NCBI GenBank assembly: GCA_021521415.1
Contig: JAIQDT010011257.1
Span: 1-64,000, forward strand
Direction of reading: 5' to 3'
Length of the DNA stretch: 64,000 nt
Source of the DNA: Bidens hawaiensis
Lineage: Eukaryota > Streptophyta > Magnoliopsida > Asterales > Asteraceae
Numbering within the stretch: position 1 is the stretch's first letter; each line of letters begins with the position of its first letter. The notes under the pieces are model-generated. The model worked only from the letters and a program-made list of their open reading frames with translations, had not been told where the DNA came from and made no database searches. Below, piece after piece: positions 1-9,867 of the stretch. The position numbers were made by a program, and so were the translations under genes.

Positions 1-1120
1 GCAAGACCACTTGGGTTTGGTTCCTAACTCAGTGAGTCAACCTCCAGAAGTGGAACCAACCCAATTGGTCTCGTAGTTCATGAGATATAACATTTACAAC
101 ATAACCTAACAGCAGGTCTAACAGCTCAGCTTTGCATCACGTTTTTGTAAAATCATAAAAGTATACTTCCACTTATCCAAAAATTACGAATTTATACTTC
201 ATAGAAACTAGACTCAACCTAGTTTACTGCAGTACCCACAATCTCAATCAATTTTCACGTTTACACTTCGTTACAGTCAGTTAAACATCGTATATACGTT
301 CTGTCCAGAATCTGTTCACATCAAAACTCATCATAATAACAATCTATGAACTTCCCATTCATTGCATCCATATAACCCTCTAGACACTATAACTACTATC
401 CATGCATATCAATCACACCATACATACAAGATTAGGGTTTGTGTTTTAATTCAAATCAAGAACAACAATCAATCATGTATCAATATCAATCTAGTTATCA
501 ATCTATTATCCAACTAACAAGAATCATAACAATCACATACATACAAGATCGGCCGATTTAGGGTTTTCACACAACTCATCAAACATCAAAATTAAACAAC
601 AAAGAGGTAAGAGATGATCAAGTATACCTTCCTAGCACCTAGTTCTTGGATTAATCTCTTGATTTGATGTGTATATGTGTGTGATGGTGGACGGCAGCCG
701 TGGGTCAAGAGAGGGAGAGAGAGCCGATCGGTGGTGTTGTAGGTTTAGAATAATAGGTTAGGGTTTGTTTATTAGTGATATATTTATAAACAAACAAGTT
801 ACACTCTAGTCCTTCTACTTTCAAGTGTTGTTTTTCTAGAACATTCTATCCTAACTTGCACATAATCATGACAATAATATAACACATAATCCTAACACAT
901 AGTTATCACATCATTAGTGTTTTAGTGTGCTTCGTTTATTCCTCAATCGTTTGCGTTTCGGTGCAAATCCCGAAAGACTACTACACATGTAGTAAGTGTT
1001 AAGCGTTATTTAAACCCTAGTTTAAATGTAATGAAGTATGCGTTATAGATTCAACGATCTTAAAGTTTGAATTAACGGAGTTGAGTTAACGAGGTTAACC
1101 TGAAATTGACGATTGTCACA
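1..1120 (-). mobile_element. Chromovirus 3' LTR, partial (LTR A)
   Basis: This matches the right-hand 1.1 kb of the complete LTR at 7035-9735. It ends at the same TGTCACA next to the polypurine tract. Relative to the two other LTRs it carries 6 extra bases near 347-365. In element orientation it is the U3 side of the 3' LTR of the left unit. Its other ~1.6 kb lie beyond the window start. Confidence 0.92.
776..790 (-). promoter_or_regulatory. TATA-like box in LTR A
   Basis: On the minus strand this reads TTTATAAATATATCA, about 335 bp inside the LTR. That is the expected place for the U3/R promoter. The same block recurs at 9391-9405 and 18008-18022 in the other LTRs. Promoter activity is inferred from motif and position only. 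Confidence 0.5.
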
Positions 1121-1131
1121 TCATTCCCATG
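1121..1131 (-). other. Polypurine tract of left unit
   Basis: On the minus strand CATGGGAATGA lies directly against the LTR start TGTGACAATC. It is the expected plus-strand priming site. A similar block lies about 90 bp further inside, at 1206-1250. Confidence 0.7.
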
Positions 1132-1205
1132 TTAAAGAATTTTCGTCCCGAAAATTTGAGTCAAGTCGTGATGAGAGCCTGAAAAAGTAAGAAAGATTTT
1201 CAGTT

Positions 1206-1250
1206 TGTCATATCATCCCCTAGTAGAAAGAAATTTCGTCCCGAAATTTA
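1206..1250 (-). repeat. Second polypurine-tract-like block
   Basis: The real junction has a TTTCGTCCCGAAA core, a spacer, a pyrimidine-rich run and TGTCACA on the plus strand. The same order recurs here: TTTCGTCCCGAAA, a spacer, CATCCCC and TGTCATA. The block sits between the gag-pol stop codon and the true LTR, and is also present at about 9821-9865 in the second unit. It looks like an internal duplication of the tract and the first bases of the LTR. Confidence 0.6.
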
Positions 1251-1252
1251 GT

Positions 1253-4200
1253 TCATACCTCCGGTGATGTTTGACGGTTTGCCGGGTTTCGCGGTTTTCG
1301 GTGTTTGGTTAGCCCTTCAAAGAGGTGAGGATACTTTTTCATCATGTGATCCTCGCGTTCCCATGTGAACTCCGGTCCACGTCTCGAGTTCCAACGAACC
1401 TTAACAATTGGAATTTTGCTGTGTTTGAGCGTTTTGGTTTCCCAATCCAAAACCTCGACTGGTTCCTCAATGAACCGTAACTGTTCATCAACTTGTAGTT
1501 CCTCCAAAGGGACTACTTGGGTTTCATCAGATAGGCATTTCTTCAAATTTGATACGTGGAATACATCGTGTACGCCACTGAGTTCTGTTGGTAGGTCCAG
1601 TCGGTACGCCACCGGACCAATGCGCTCAGTTATCCGGTACGGACCAACATATCGTGGGTTGAGTTTGTTTCGCTTACCAAAGCGAACCACACCTTTCCAG
1701 GGTGAGACTTTGAGTAACACTCGATCGTTTACTTGAAATTCGAGAGGTTTTCGGCGCTTGTCGGCGTAACTCTTTTGGCGATCTCGTGCTGCCATGCGAT
1801 TTCGGATTCGAACAATCTTTTCCGAGGTTTCGAGTACCAGTTCCGGACCAGTGATTTGGCTATCACCCACCTCTGCCCAGCAGAGTGGTGATCGACACTT
1901 CCGTCCGTACAGCGCTTCAAACGGCGCTACCTTAATACTTGCGTGGTAGCTGTTATTATACGAAAACTCTACCAAGGGTAAGTGGGGTTCCCAACTTTTT
2001 CCGAAATCTAAGACGCATGCACGCAACATATCCTCCAGGGTCTGAATAGTCCGTTCACTTTGCCCATCCGTCTGAGGATGGTATACGGTACTCATATCGA
2101 GACGTGTGCCCAGTGCGCTTTGCAGCGACTTCCAAAAGTGTGAGGTAAAACGAGAATCTCGATCGGAAATGATCGAGACAAGCACTCCGTGTCTCGACAC
2201 TACTTCCTTCATGTAGACACGAGTCAGTCTTTCCATTTTGTCTGTTTCCTTAATCGCTAGGAAGTGCGCCGATTTAGTCAACCGGTCAACGATCACCCAG
2301 ATGGTATCGCATCCCGTCGGTGTTTTAGGCAAACCCGTAATAAAGTCCATTGAGATGTGTTCCCATTTCCACATTGGGAGTTCCGGTTGTTGCAGTAGAC
2401 CAGATGGTTTCTGGTACTCTATCTTGACTCTGGCACAAGTCAAGCATTTGCTCACGTAGGTGGCAATGTCGGCTTTCATGTTCGGCCACCAGTAAAGTTC
2501 CTTTAAATCATGATACATTTTATCTGAGCCAGGGTGGATAGAATATCGGGACTTGTGAGCTTCGTCCATCACTAGAGTTCTCAATTCTCCGTATCGTGGA
2601 ACCCAAATCCGGTTCTCAAAATATCGGACCCCGTCCGATCTGGTTTCAAGTTGCTTGCTCATGCCCCGCATGAGTTCCGATGGAAGATTATCATCTTTCA
2701 ACGCTTCCAGTTGCGCATCGCGAATTTGATCGGGTAAGCTGGCATGAATCGTAAGTTGCAATGCTCTCACCCGTCTGGGTTTATCTGTTTCTTTTCTGCT
2801 GAGGGCGTCGGCCACCACATTGGCCTTGCCAGGGTGGTACTTGATGGCACAATCGTAATCTTTAAGCAGCTCGACCCAACGACGCTGTCGCATGTTCAGC
2901 TCCTTCTGATCGTAGATATGTTGGAGACTCTTGTGGTCGGTGTAAATAGTAAACTTGGTACCGTACAAGTAATGCCTCCATATCTTAAGAGCAAACACTA
3001 CAGCTCCGAGTTCCAAATCGTGGGTCGTGTAGTTCTTCTCGTGAACCCGTAGTTGTCTAGAGGCGTAGGCTATAACCTTCTCGAGTTGCATCAGCACACA
3101 ACCGAGACCTTGTATAGATGCGTCACAGTGTACCTCAAAGTTTTCCGTTCCCTCGGGGAGAGCTAAAATAGGGGCGCTACAAAGCTTGGTTTTCAACAGT
3201 TGAAAAGCGGATTCTTGCGCGTCACCCCAGTTGTACTTAGTGCCCTTGTGAGTCAAAGCGGTGAGGGGTTGAGCAATCTTTGAAAATCCCTCGATGAAAC
3301 GCCGATAGTAGCCGGCCAGTCCTAGGAATTGTCGCACCTCAGTCGGAGTCTTAGGTGCTTCCCAGTTTTTGATGGCCTCTACCTTACCGGGATCGACATG
3401 GATACCATTCTCGTTGATCACATGTCCTAAAAAGTGAACCTCGCGAAGCCAGAATTCACATTTCAAGAGTTTAGCATACAGTTGTTCCTTCTTCAGTAGT
3501 TCCAGAATTATCCTTAAGTGCTCTTCGTGGTCAGTCTCGTTCTTGGAATAGACGAGAATATCATCGATGAAAACAATCACGAACTTGTCGAGGTACGCCT
3601 TGCATACTCGATTCATGAGATCCATAAATACGGCTGGTGCGTTGGTTAGGCCAAAAGGCATAACCGAAAACTCGTAGTGACCATACCGTGTTCTGAAAGC
3701 CGTTTTTGAAATATCTTCTTCGCGCACTCTCAGCTGGTGATAACCGGATCGTAGATCGATCTTCGAGTAGTAACTCGATCCCTGAAGCTGGTCAAACAAA
3801 TCATCAATTCGAGGTAAAGGATAACGGTTCTTGACCGTCATCTTGTTCAACTCCCGGTAGTCGATGCACATTCGGAAAGTCCCGTCTTTCTTTCGGACAA
3901 ACAAGACAGGGGCTCCCCATGGCGATGAGCTAGGTCGGATAAAACCTTTATCCAACAAATCTTGCAACTGGGTGGACAACTCCTGAAGTTCCGCCGGTGC
4001 GAGCCGATACGGGGCTCGTGCTATGGGTGCTGCACCGGGTGTCAACTCGATCTGAAATTCGACTTGACGAATAGGAGGGAGTCCAGGTAAATCCTCCGGG
4101 AAAACTTCCGGGAAGTCTCGCACAACCGGTATGTCTTCAATTCGTTTCTCCTCCGCGGGTTTCTCAACAATCTGCGCCAAAATTGCCGGATGACCCTTTC

Positions 4201-5854
4201 GTAAATACTTCTGTGCCTTCATAAGGGTAATGACGCTGGTGGTCATGCCGCTTCTCTCGCCTCGGACCGAAATGATCTCGCCAGAAGGGGTGGTAATATG
4301 GACTATCTTATCATGGCATATAATCTCCGCTCGGTTCTCGGATAACCAGTCCATGCCGACAACGACATCGAAACTACTAAGCGTAAAAGGAATAAGGTCG
4401 TTGTCAAAGACATGACCTGACAGTTTCAACTTACATCCCGCAAGTATATGAGTTGTTATTACAGTTTTACCGTTAGCTAATTCAACAGGAAACTTAGCGT
4501 CTAACGGGGTTGGAGTAAGGTTTAAAAGTTGGCTAAAGGCCTTTGACACAAAACTCCTATCAGCTCCAGTGTCAAACAAAACAGAAGCAAAACAATCGTT
4601 TACAGGGAACTTACCAGACACCACATGCGGATCTCTGCGGGCTTGACCTGATCCAATCACAAACGCTCTTCCTTTGCCATTTCCTCCACCATTACTGCCA
4701 CTTCCATTGCCCCCATTGTTGTCATTATGTTTCAGCTTGGGGCAATCCTTCCGGAAATGACCTTCCTGTCCACATTCAAAACATCCCTTAGTCGTCATCG
4801 GTGGCTTAGGAGCACCCTTCGCCGCAAGGTCTCCTCTACATTCCTTCGCTTGATGACCTATCTTTCCGCATCTTTGACACTTGACACGGTCACATTGACC
4901 AACATGATGAAAGTTGCACCTGTTGCACTTTGGATATTTCCCAACATATCCGCTCGAAACCTGCCCGCTACCGTTGTTGTTGTTGTTGTGATTCTGAGTG
5001 TTGAAACTCCGAGTAAATTCGGGCTTACGGTAGTGGTGTTGCGGTGGGAGGTTTGAGGATGAAGATCTGGTGTTGTCAAACTTTCTCTTCCCGCTGTTCG
5101 GGTTGCTGTTGTTGTTACTGTTGCTGACGTGGTCATTACTCGGGTTGTCACGGGCTTTAACAGTCGAACCCCTCGGTGGTAACGCACCCTGGGTCACAGC
5201 CTGATCCGTCAGTTTGTGAGCCAAACGGATCGCTTGTTGGATCGTGGCTGGTCTGGAAGACGTCACCATACCCTGAATCTGTGGTGCTAACCCATCAATG
5301 TACATCTCTATTCTCTTGCTCGGCGGATCCACCATCCGCGGACACATCACTGCCAACTCGTGCGAACGAGTAGTGTAGCTTTCAATCTCTGAACCCACCA
5401 TTTTCAACGACCAAAACTCCGACTCTAACTTCGAAATTTCTTCCCTCGGACAGTACTCCTCTCGCATCATGTTTTTGAACTCCTCCCAGTTCATCGCGTT
5501 AGCCAGTTCCAATCCAAGGATCTGGACGTTCGAATTCCACCAAGTGAGGGCGGAATCCTCAAGTGTCCCAGCAGCGAATTTGACCCTACTGGCAGGGGGA
5601 CAATTACACATCTCAAAGGCCGACTCGGCCTTCTCAGCCCAACGCAGGAAGCCTATAGCTCCCTCAGTGCCCTTAAACGTACTGGGCTTGCAGTCTAAGT
5701 AGTTCTTGAAGGTACATGCTCCATTCGGACCTCCTGTTTGATTTTGAACGTGTGCAGCTAAAGCGGCAGCAACATGGTCATTCAGCAGGGTTTGGAGTTC
5801 AGCTGCAGTCATGCTGATGTTACCTCGTCCTCGTCCAGCGTTTCTTCCGGCCAT
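1253..5854 (-). CDS. Ty3/gypsy chromovirus Gag-Pol polyprotein, left unit
   Basis: This is a 1533-aa uninterrupted polyprotein. Domains in order: retrotransposon Gag (about residues 47-210); an Asn/Ser-rich linker; a short Cys-His cluster and two standard CX2CX4HX4C zinc knuckles (about 310-375); aspartic protease with DTGA (~428); reverse transcriptase (about 600-780) with the FIDD catalytic motif (~763); RNase H (about 900-1000); integrase HHCC (about 1100-1150) and the D,D-35-E core with D near 1170 and 1230 and E near 1266; C-terminal chromodomain (about 1460-1510). The single gag-pol frame, C-terminal chromodomain and ~2.7-kb LTR fit the Tekay/Del clade. All catalytic residues I looked for are present. 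Four protein differences from the right copy are visible, including one Ala deletion. The start follows the Met conserved in both units. The product would assemble virus-like particles and integrate cDNA into chromatin. Confidence 0.97.
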   Translation of the reverse strand: MAGRNAGRGRGNISMTAAELQTLLNDHVAAALAAHVQNQTGGPNGACTFKNYLDCKPSTFKGTEGAIGFLRWAEKAESAFEMCNCPPASRVKFAAGTLEDSALTWWNSNVQILGLELANAMNWEEFKNMMREEYCPREEISKLESEFWSLKMVGSEIESYTTRSHELAVMCPRMVDPPSKRIEMYIDGLAPQIQGMVTSSRPATIQQAIRLAHKLTDQAVTQGALPPRGSTVKARDNPSNDHVSNSNNNSNPNSGKRKFDNTRSSSSNLPPQHHYRKPEFTRSFNTQNHNNNNNGSGQVSSGYVGKYPKCNRCNFHHVGQCDRVKCQRCGKIGHQAKECRGDLAAKGAPKPPMTTKGCFECGQEGHFRKDCPKLKHNDNNGGNGSGSNGGGNGKGRAFVIGSGQARRDPHVVSGKFPVNDCFASVLFDTGADRSFVSKAFSQLLNLTPTPLDAKFPVELANGKTVITTHILAGCKLKLSGHVFDNDLIPFTLSSFDVVVGMDWLSENRAEIICHDKIVHITTPSGEIISVRGERSGMTTSVITLMKAQKYLRKGHPAILAQIVEKPAEEKRIEDIPVVRDFPEVFPEDLPGLPPIRQVEFQIELTPGAAPIARAPYRLAPAELQELSTQLQDLLDKGFIRPSSSPWGAPVLFVRKKDGTFRMCIDYRELNKMTVKNRYPLPRIDDLFDQLQGSSYYSKIDLRSGYHQLRVREEDISKTAFRTRYGHYEFSVMPFGLTNAPAVFMDLMNRVCKAYLDKFVIVFIDDILVYSKNETDHEEHLRIILELLKKEQLYAKLLKCEFWLREVHFLGHVINENGIHVDPGKVEAIKNWEAPKTPTEVRQFLGLAGYYRRFIEGFSKIAQPLTALTHKGTKYNWGDAQESAFQLLKTKLCSAPILALPEGTENFEVHCDASIQGLGCVLMQLEKVIAYASRQLRVHEKNYTTHDLELGAVVFALKIWRHYLYGTKFTIYTDHKSLQHIYDQKELNMRQRRWVELLKDYDCAIKYHPGKANVVADALSRKETDKPRRVRALQLTIHASLPDQIRDAQLEALKDDNLPSELMRGMSKQLETRSDGVRYFENRIWVPRYGELRTLVMDEAHKSRYSIHPGSDKMYHDLKELYWWPNMKADIATYVSKCLTCARVKIEYQKPSGLLQQPELPMWKWEHISMDFITGLPKTPTGCDTIWVIVDRLTKSAHFLAIKETDKMERLTRVYMKEVVSRHGVLVSIISDRDSRFTSHFWKSLQSALGTRLDMSTVYHPQTDGQSERTIQTLEDMLRACVLDFGKSWEPHLPLVEFSYNNSYHASIKVAPFEALYGRKCRSPLCWAEVGDSQITGPELVLETSEKIVRIRNRMAARDRQKSYADKRRKPLEFQVNDRVLLKVSPWKGVVRFGKRNKLNPRYVGPYRITERIGPVAYRLDLPTELSGVHDVFHVSNLKKCLSDETQVVPLEELQVDEQLRFIEEPVEVLDWETKTLKHSKIPIVKVRWNSRRGPEFTWEREDHMMKKYPHLFEGLTKHRKPRNPANRQTSPEV

Positions 5855-6092
5855 TTCCTAGAATCATAGTATAAAACGTGAATTTTTCTTTCATATACAA
5901 CACACCATACATGTAATAAAAGATAGGTAAGAAAAAAAAAACAACATCACATCACAACCACTTATTAGTCTAATTAAAAATTCATGATTAAAACCATTGT
6001 ATTCGCTACAAAGTATTTCCAATCAATCCTTAAAATTATAGAAAAATAATAGTTCGGATGGAGACAACCCCTCCATCTAAGTGTCATCCTCA

Positions 6093-6858
6093 CTAGATGT
6101 CGTCATCTGAGGACACCTCCGAATGTGCCTCCTCCTCAGCTGGTTCCTCCTCCGGTTCTTCTTCAGGTTCCTCCTCGGGCTCCTCTTCGGGATCTTCCTC
6201 GGGATCCTCCTCAGGCTCCTCTTCGGGATCTTCTTCAGGTTCTACATCAGGCTCTGCCTCGGGCTCTGCCTCAGGTTCTGCTACGTTCTGGGCAAGTTGC
6301 ATTTGTAGGATATCGCAACGTTCTAAGGCTATTTCGGTTCGGGTCCTTGCTTCTTGGAGTTGCTCTTGCAAGTCTATCATCTCGGCTTGCATCTTCATCA
6401 TAACCTTGGTTTGTTGCTCACTAGTCTCTTGCATTTCTTTCATTGCCGCTGCCATGCGGGCAATCTCCTCCTGAGTCTCGGTTCCATCTTTAAACAGTCT
6501 GGCAACATTTTCTCTAGTGTAGAGCATGTAACCCACATCACGCTCCAAACAAGAAACGACAGCTGCGAGAACTCGCTCTACAGGTTCGGTTATAGGTGGT
6601 AGAGTGTTATGGTAAGCAGGGTGGTTCGGGTGAGGCAATGGGGGAACTTGTTCACGGTAGACCATACGTCTGATCATGTTGGGGTACCATTCCCAGCTAA
6701 CGTTGTTGTCATACAAGCCTCCGGATAGGCGGGTACCTCTTTGGTGCAGGAGCTTCGAGTTCCGGGACTACACGGGGTGGCGAGGCAGTAGGTAACTGCG
6801 GTTCCTTCCCGTGAGCATGCGTCATCGAATCGGATGATGATGAGGGTGGCGTCGACAT
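6093..6858 (-). pseudogene. ORF0 upstream of gag, frameshifted (left unit)
   Basis: This corresponds base for base to the intact 254-aa ORF at 14711-15475. One extra G in the run at 6731-6733 shifts the frame after about residue 47, so only the 207-aa remainder is open from an internal Met at 6716. The remainder keeps the conserved Trp/Tyr/Pro-rich middle, the coiled coil and the Glu-Pro acidic tail. The plus strand here shows long open frames made of Ser-Gly or Leu-Phe repeats; these are antisense shadows of the acidic repeat. Gag-pol of the same unit is intact, so the unit tests whether ORF0 is needed in cis. Confidence 0.85.
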
Positions 6859-7017
6859 TCCTACAGGTAAGCCGGGTATATGCGCGCGTATGAGTGAAGG
6901 AGATAAGGAAATAAGATTTCAAGACTACACAAACCTATGCAGTGCGTATCATTATAACTAATGGGTCGTCGCGGTTATAGTCTAGTATGCATGCAGTTTC
7001 TAGTTCGCTATAACCAA

Positions 7018-7031
7018 TGGCTCTGATACCA
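7018..7031 (-). other. Primer-binding site, tRNA-iMet, left unit
   Basis: The plus strand TGGCTCTGATACCA equals the 3' end of plant initiator methionine tRNA. On the minus strand it is therefore the primer site, starting 3 bases inside the LTR end. This fixes element orientation and the inner LTR boundary at 7035. Confidence 0.95.
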
Positions 7032-7364
7032 ATCTGTCACACCCTCAAAATCCACTAACGGAGTTTTACCGTCAGAGGGTGTGAACTGGCAGGATCGGAA
7101 TCATTAGTTATAACCAAACCAAAGAAAAACGTTTAAATGAAAGTAAGTGCGGAAGCGTAAAACCTTAATTCAAAAGTTGCGTCACGCAGGACGACTTAAA
7201 ACCAAATGTAACTGTTAAAATTAAGTTTGCAGAATAAAAGTGTTTTCATTAATGCATGCTCCTAAACCGCGCGCCCGCCTCGGCTACCTGAGAATAACAT
7301 ACTAAAAGTGTCAACACAAGGTTGGTGAGTTCACAAGTAAAATAAGATAAATCGTTTAGCGTTT

Positions 7365-7500
7365 TGCGTAACCTCGTTACGACGTTTAAATGTGGCGTAA
7401 CCCCGTTACGACGTTTGAGTGTGTAACTACGTTACAGCGTTTAAGTGTGTAACCACGTTACAGCGTTTAAGTGTGTAACCACGTTACAGCGTTTAAGTGT
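7365..7500. repeat. 26-bp minisatellite inside LTR B
   Basis: About five units carry the core GTAACCACGTTACAGCGTTT, the right-hand ones spaced exactly 26 bp. The left units are more diverged (CCTCGTTACGACG, CCCCGTTACGACG). The array recurs unchanged in LTR C at about 15982-16117. GTAAC and GTTAC within each unit make it locally self-complementary. Confidence 0.85.
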
Positions 7501-8184
7501 TTTGCATTACCAGATAGTGTTATGTCAAATTATATATCGATAGGTAGCTAATCTATACAACAAGTATCGCTAAGTGGTTCGCGACCGAAGCTGACTGTTT
7601 ATCAAGTGCCCGTCACCAGGTCCTCCAGACCATGGTAAGTGTTAGCCAAAATTTACACCCACTCAACCTCCAGTTGAGCTTAGCGTCGGGTGGGGTTTGT
7701 CAAACCCAGTAGTACTACCCAAAAGTGACTCGCTATTCCAAATATTAACCGGTCCGATGTGTGGGACTTCAAATGTTACGTATGCCGCTTAGCCTTTACA
7801 AGTGATATATAATTTATAACAAAATCTTTCATATGCGTTTATCTCAGAAAATATGTTTATCGGAGTATGTTATCTCCCCCAAGTGAAAAACGTTTGAAAA
7901 CAGTTTAAGAGTGGGGTAAGTGAACTCACTGTTTGCGAAGAATATCCGATCTAGATCACCGAGTGATGCGCGTCATAGAAAACTCTCTAGCGTTCTAAAA
8001 TAACAAAGAGATTTTCTAAGTATCGGAATGTTTAACGAGTCTCTAGACTCGGCACATAATACCTATGCACGTAACATGTTTCGTGTTTCGTTTGTGAATC
8101 GTGTGTGACTTAAACAAGTAAAATTGTGATACGATACATGAGTGAGCAATTACTTTCGTGTCACGTATTAATAACATACTTATT

Positions 8185-8315
8185 AGCAATTATTCCCGTA
8201 GGGGCATTTTGGTCAACAAACAAAGACTAACTAACCATTATTCCCCATAAGGGCAATTTGGTCAATTCATGGCAATCAACTAGCAACTATTCCCCGCAAG
8301 GGTATTTTGGTCAAA
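8185..8315. repeat. Three spaced copies of an ATTATTCCC...TTTTGGTCAA block
   Basis: Three degenerate copies spaced about 58 bp each contain ATTCCCC, a short AGGG stretch and TTTGGTCAA. They recur in LTR C at about 16800-16932. Role unknown. Confidence 0.6.
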
Positions 8316-9390
8316 ATACAACAATTATATAAAAACTATCATATTTCATGCATTCCTATACAACTCAGCAGCTAGTTTCGTTATGACAGAATTTCTACTT
8401 GAAAGATTGCACTAGTTTACCGATTATAACGTCTCAATTAATTTACCAAAAATTACCACAGGAGCATACATATCTTAGGTTTCCAGAACATCTTTTATCT
8501 TATTTTTATTCCATATAGATTGTTCATAATGATCAAAACATTACAGCTAACTTATATCAGTCAGATTCATGCACATCAGAATGTTATTTGCAATTCCCGT
8601 TAAACGAAAAATCCAATAAATGCAAGACCACTTGGGTTTGGTTCCTAACTCAGTGAGTCAACCTCCAGAAGTGGAACCAACCCAATTGGTCTCGTAGTTC
8701 ATGAGATATAACATTTACAACATAACCTAACAGCAGGTCTAACAGCTCAGCTTTGCATCACGTTTTTGTAAAATCATAAAAGTATACTTCCACTTATCCA
8801 AAAATTACGAATTTATACTTCATAGAAACTAGACTCAACCTAGTTTACTGCAGTACCCACAATCTCAATCAATTTTCAGGTTTACACTTCGTTACAGTCA
8901 GTTAAACATCGTATATACGTTCTGTCCAGAATCTGTTCACATCAAAACTCATCATAATAACAATCTATGAACTATCATGCATCCATATAACCCTCTAGAC
9001 ACTATAACTACTATCCATGCATATCAATCACACCATACATACAAGATTAGGGTTTGTGTTTTAATTCAAATCAAGAACAACAATCAATCATGTATCAATA
9101 TCAATCTAGTTATCAATCTATTATCCAACTAACAAGAATCATAACAATCACATACATACAAGATCGGCCGATTTAGGGTTTTCACACAACTCATCAAACA
9201 TCAAAATTAAACAACAAAGAGGTAAGAGATGATCAAGTATACCTTCCTAGCACCTAGTTCTTGGATTAATCTCTTGATTTGATGTGTATATGTGTGTGAT
9301 GGTGGACGGCAGCCGTGGGTCAAGAGAGGGAGAGAGAGCCGATCGGTGGTGTTGTAGGTTTAGAATAATAGGTTAGGGTTTGTTTATTAG

Positions 9391-9405
9391 TGATATATTT
9401 ATAAA
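9391..9405 (-). promoter_or_regulatory. TATA-like box in LTR B
   Basis: On the minus strand this is TTTATAAATATATCA, about 335 bp after the LTR start. It would drive the left unit. Identical copies are in LTR A and LTR C. Confidence 0.5.
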
Positions 9406-9735
9406 CAAACAAGTTACACTCTAGTCCTTCTACTTTCAAGTGTTGTTTTTCTAGAACATTCTATCCTAACTTGCACATAATCATGACAATAATATAACAC
9501 ATAATCCTAACACATAGTTATCACATCATTAGTGTTTTAGTGTGCTTCGTTTATTCCTCAATCGTTTGCGTTTCGGTGCAAATCCCGAAAGACTACTACA
9601 CATGTAGTAAGTGTTAAGCGTTATTTAAACCCTAGTTTAAATGTAATGAAGTATGCGTTATAGATTCAACGATCTTAAAGTTTGAATTAACGGAGTTGAG
9701 TTAACGAGGTTAACCTGAAATTGACGATTGTCACA

Positions 9736-9746
9736 TCATTCCCATG
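9736..9746 (-). other. Polypurine tract of right unit
   Basis: CATGGGAATGA on the minus strand abuts the LTR start, as in the left unit. Confidence 0.7.
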
Positions 9747-9867
9747 TTAAAGAATTTTCGTCCCGAAAATTTGAGTCAAGTCGTGATGAGAGCCTGAAAA
9801 AGTAAGAAAGATTTTCAGTTTGTCATATCATCCCCTAGTAGAAAGAAATTTCGTCCCGAAATTTAGT

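Larger units (their letters stand above)
7035..9735 (-). mobile_element. Chromovirus LTR B, complete, shared by both units
   Basis: The LTR is 2701 bp, bounded by a primer-binding site on one side and a polypurine tract on the other. The ends are TGTGACA...TGTGACA in element orientation. It serves as 5' LTR of the left unit and 3' LTR of the right unit. I count six substitutions by eye against LTR C (around 7717, 7968, 8879, 9188 and two around 9619-9626), which implies a recent insertion. It contains a 26-bp minisatellite (7365-7500), three spaced copies of a GGTCAA-containing block (8185-8315) and a TATA-like box (9391-9405). No ORF of interest lies in it. Confidence 0.95.

Noticed and set aside
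1365..5702. Plus-strand open frames of 60-125 aa across gag-pol
   Set aside because: They are antisense to an intact 1533-aa ORF with catalytic motifs and have no recognisable domain. The same holds for 9980-14320.
6097..6474. Plus-strand Ser-Gly repeat frame and overlapping Leu/Phe-rich frames
   Set aside because: They are antisense to the Glu-Pro repeat of ORF0; all frames stay open because the repeat has a 3-base period. The same applies at 14715-15092.
7365..7500. Possible CRISPR-like array (26-bp repeats)
   Set aside because: Repeats are head to tail without unique spacers, in plant LTR DNA and with no cas genes.
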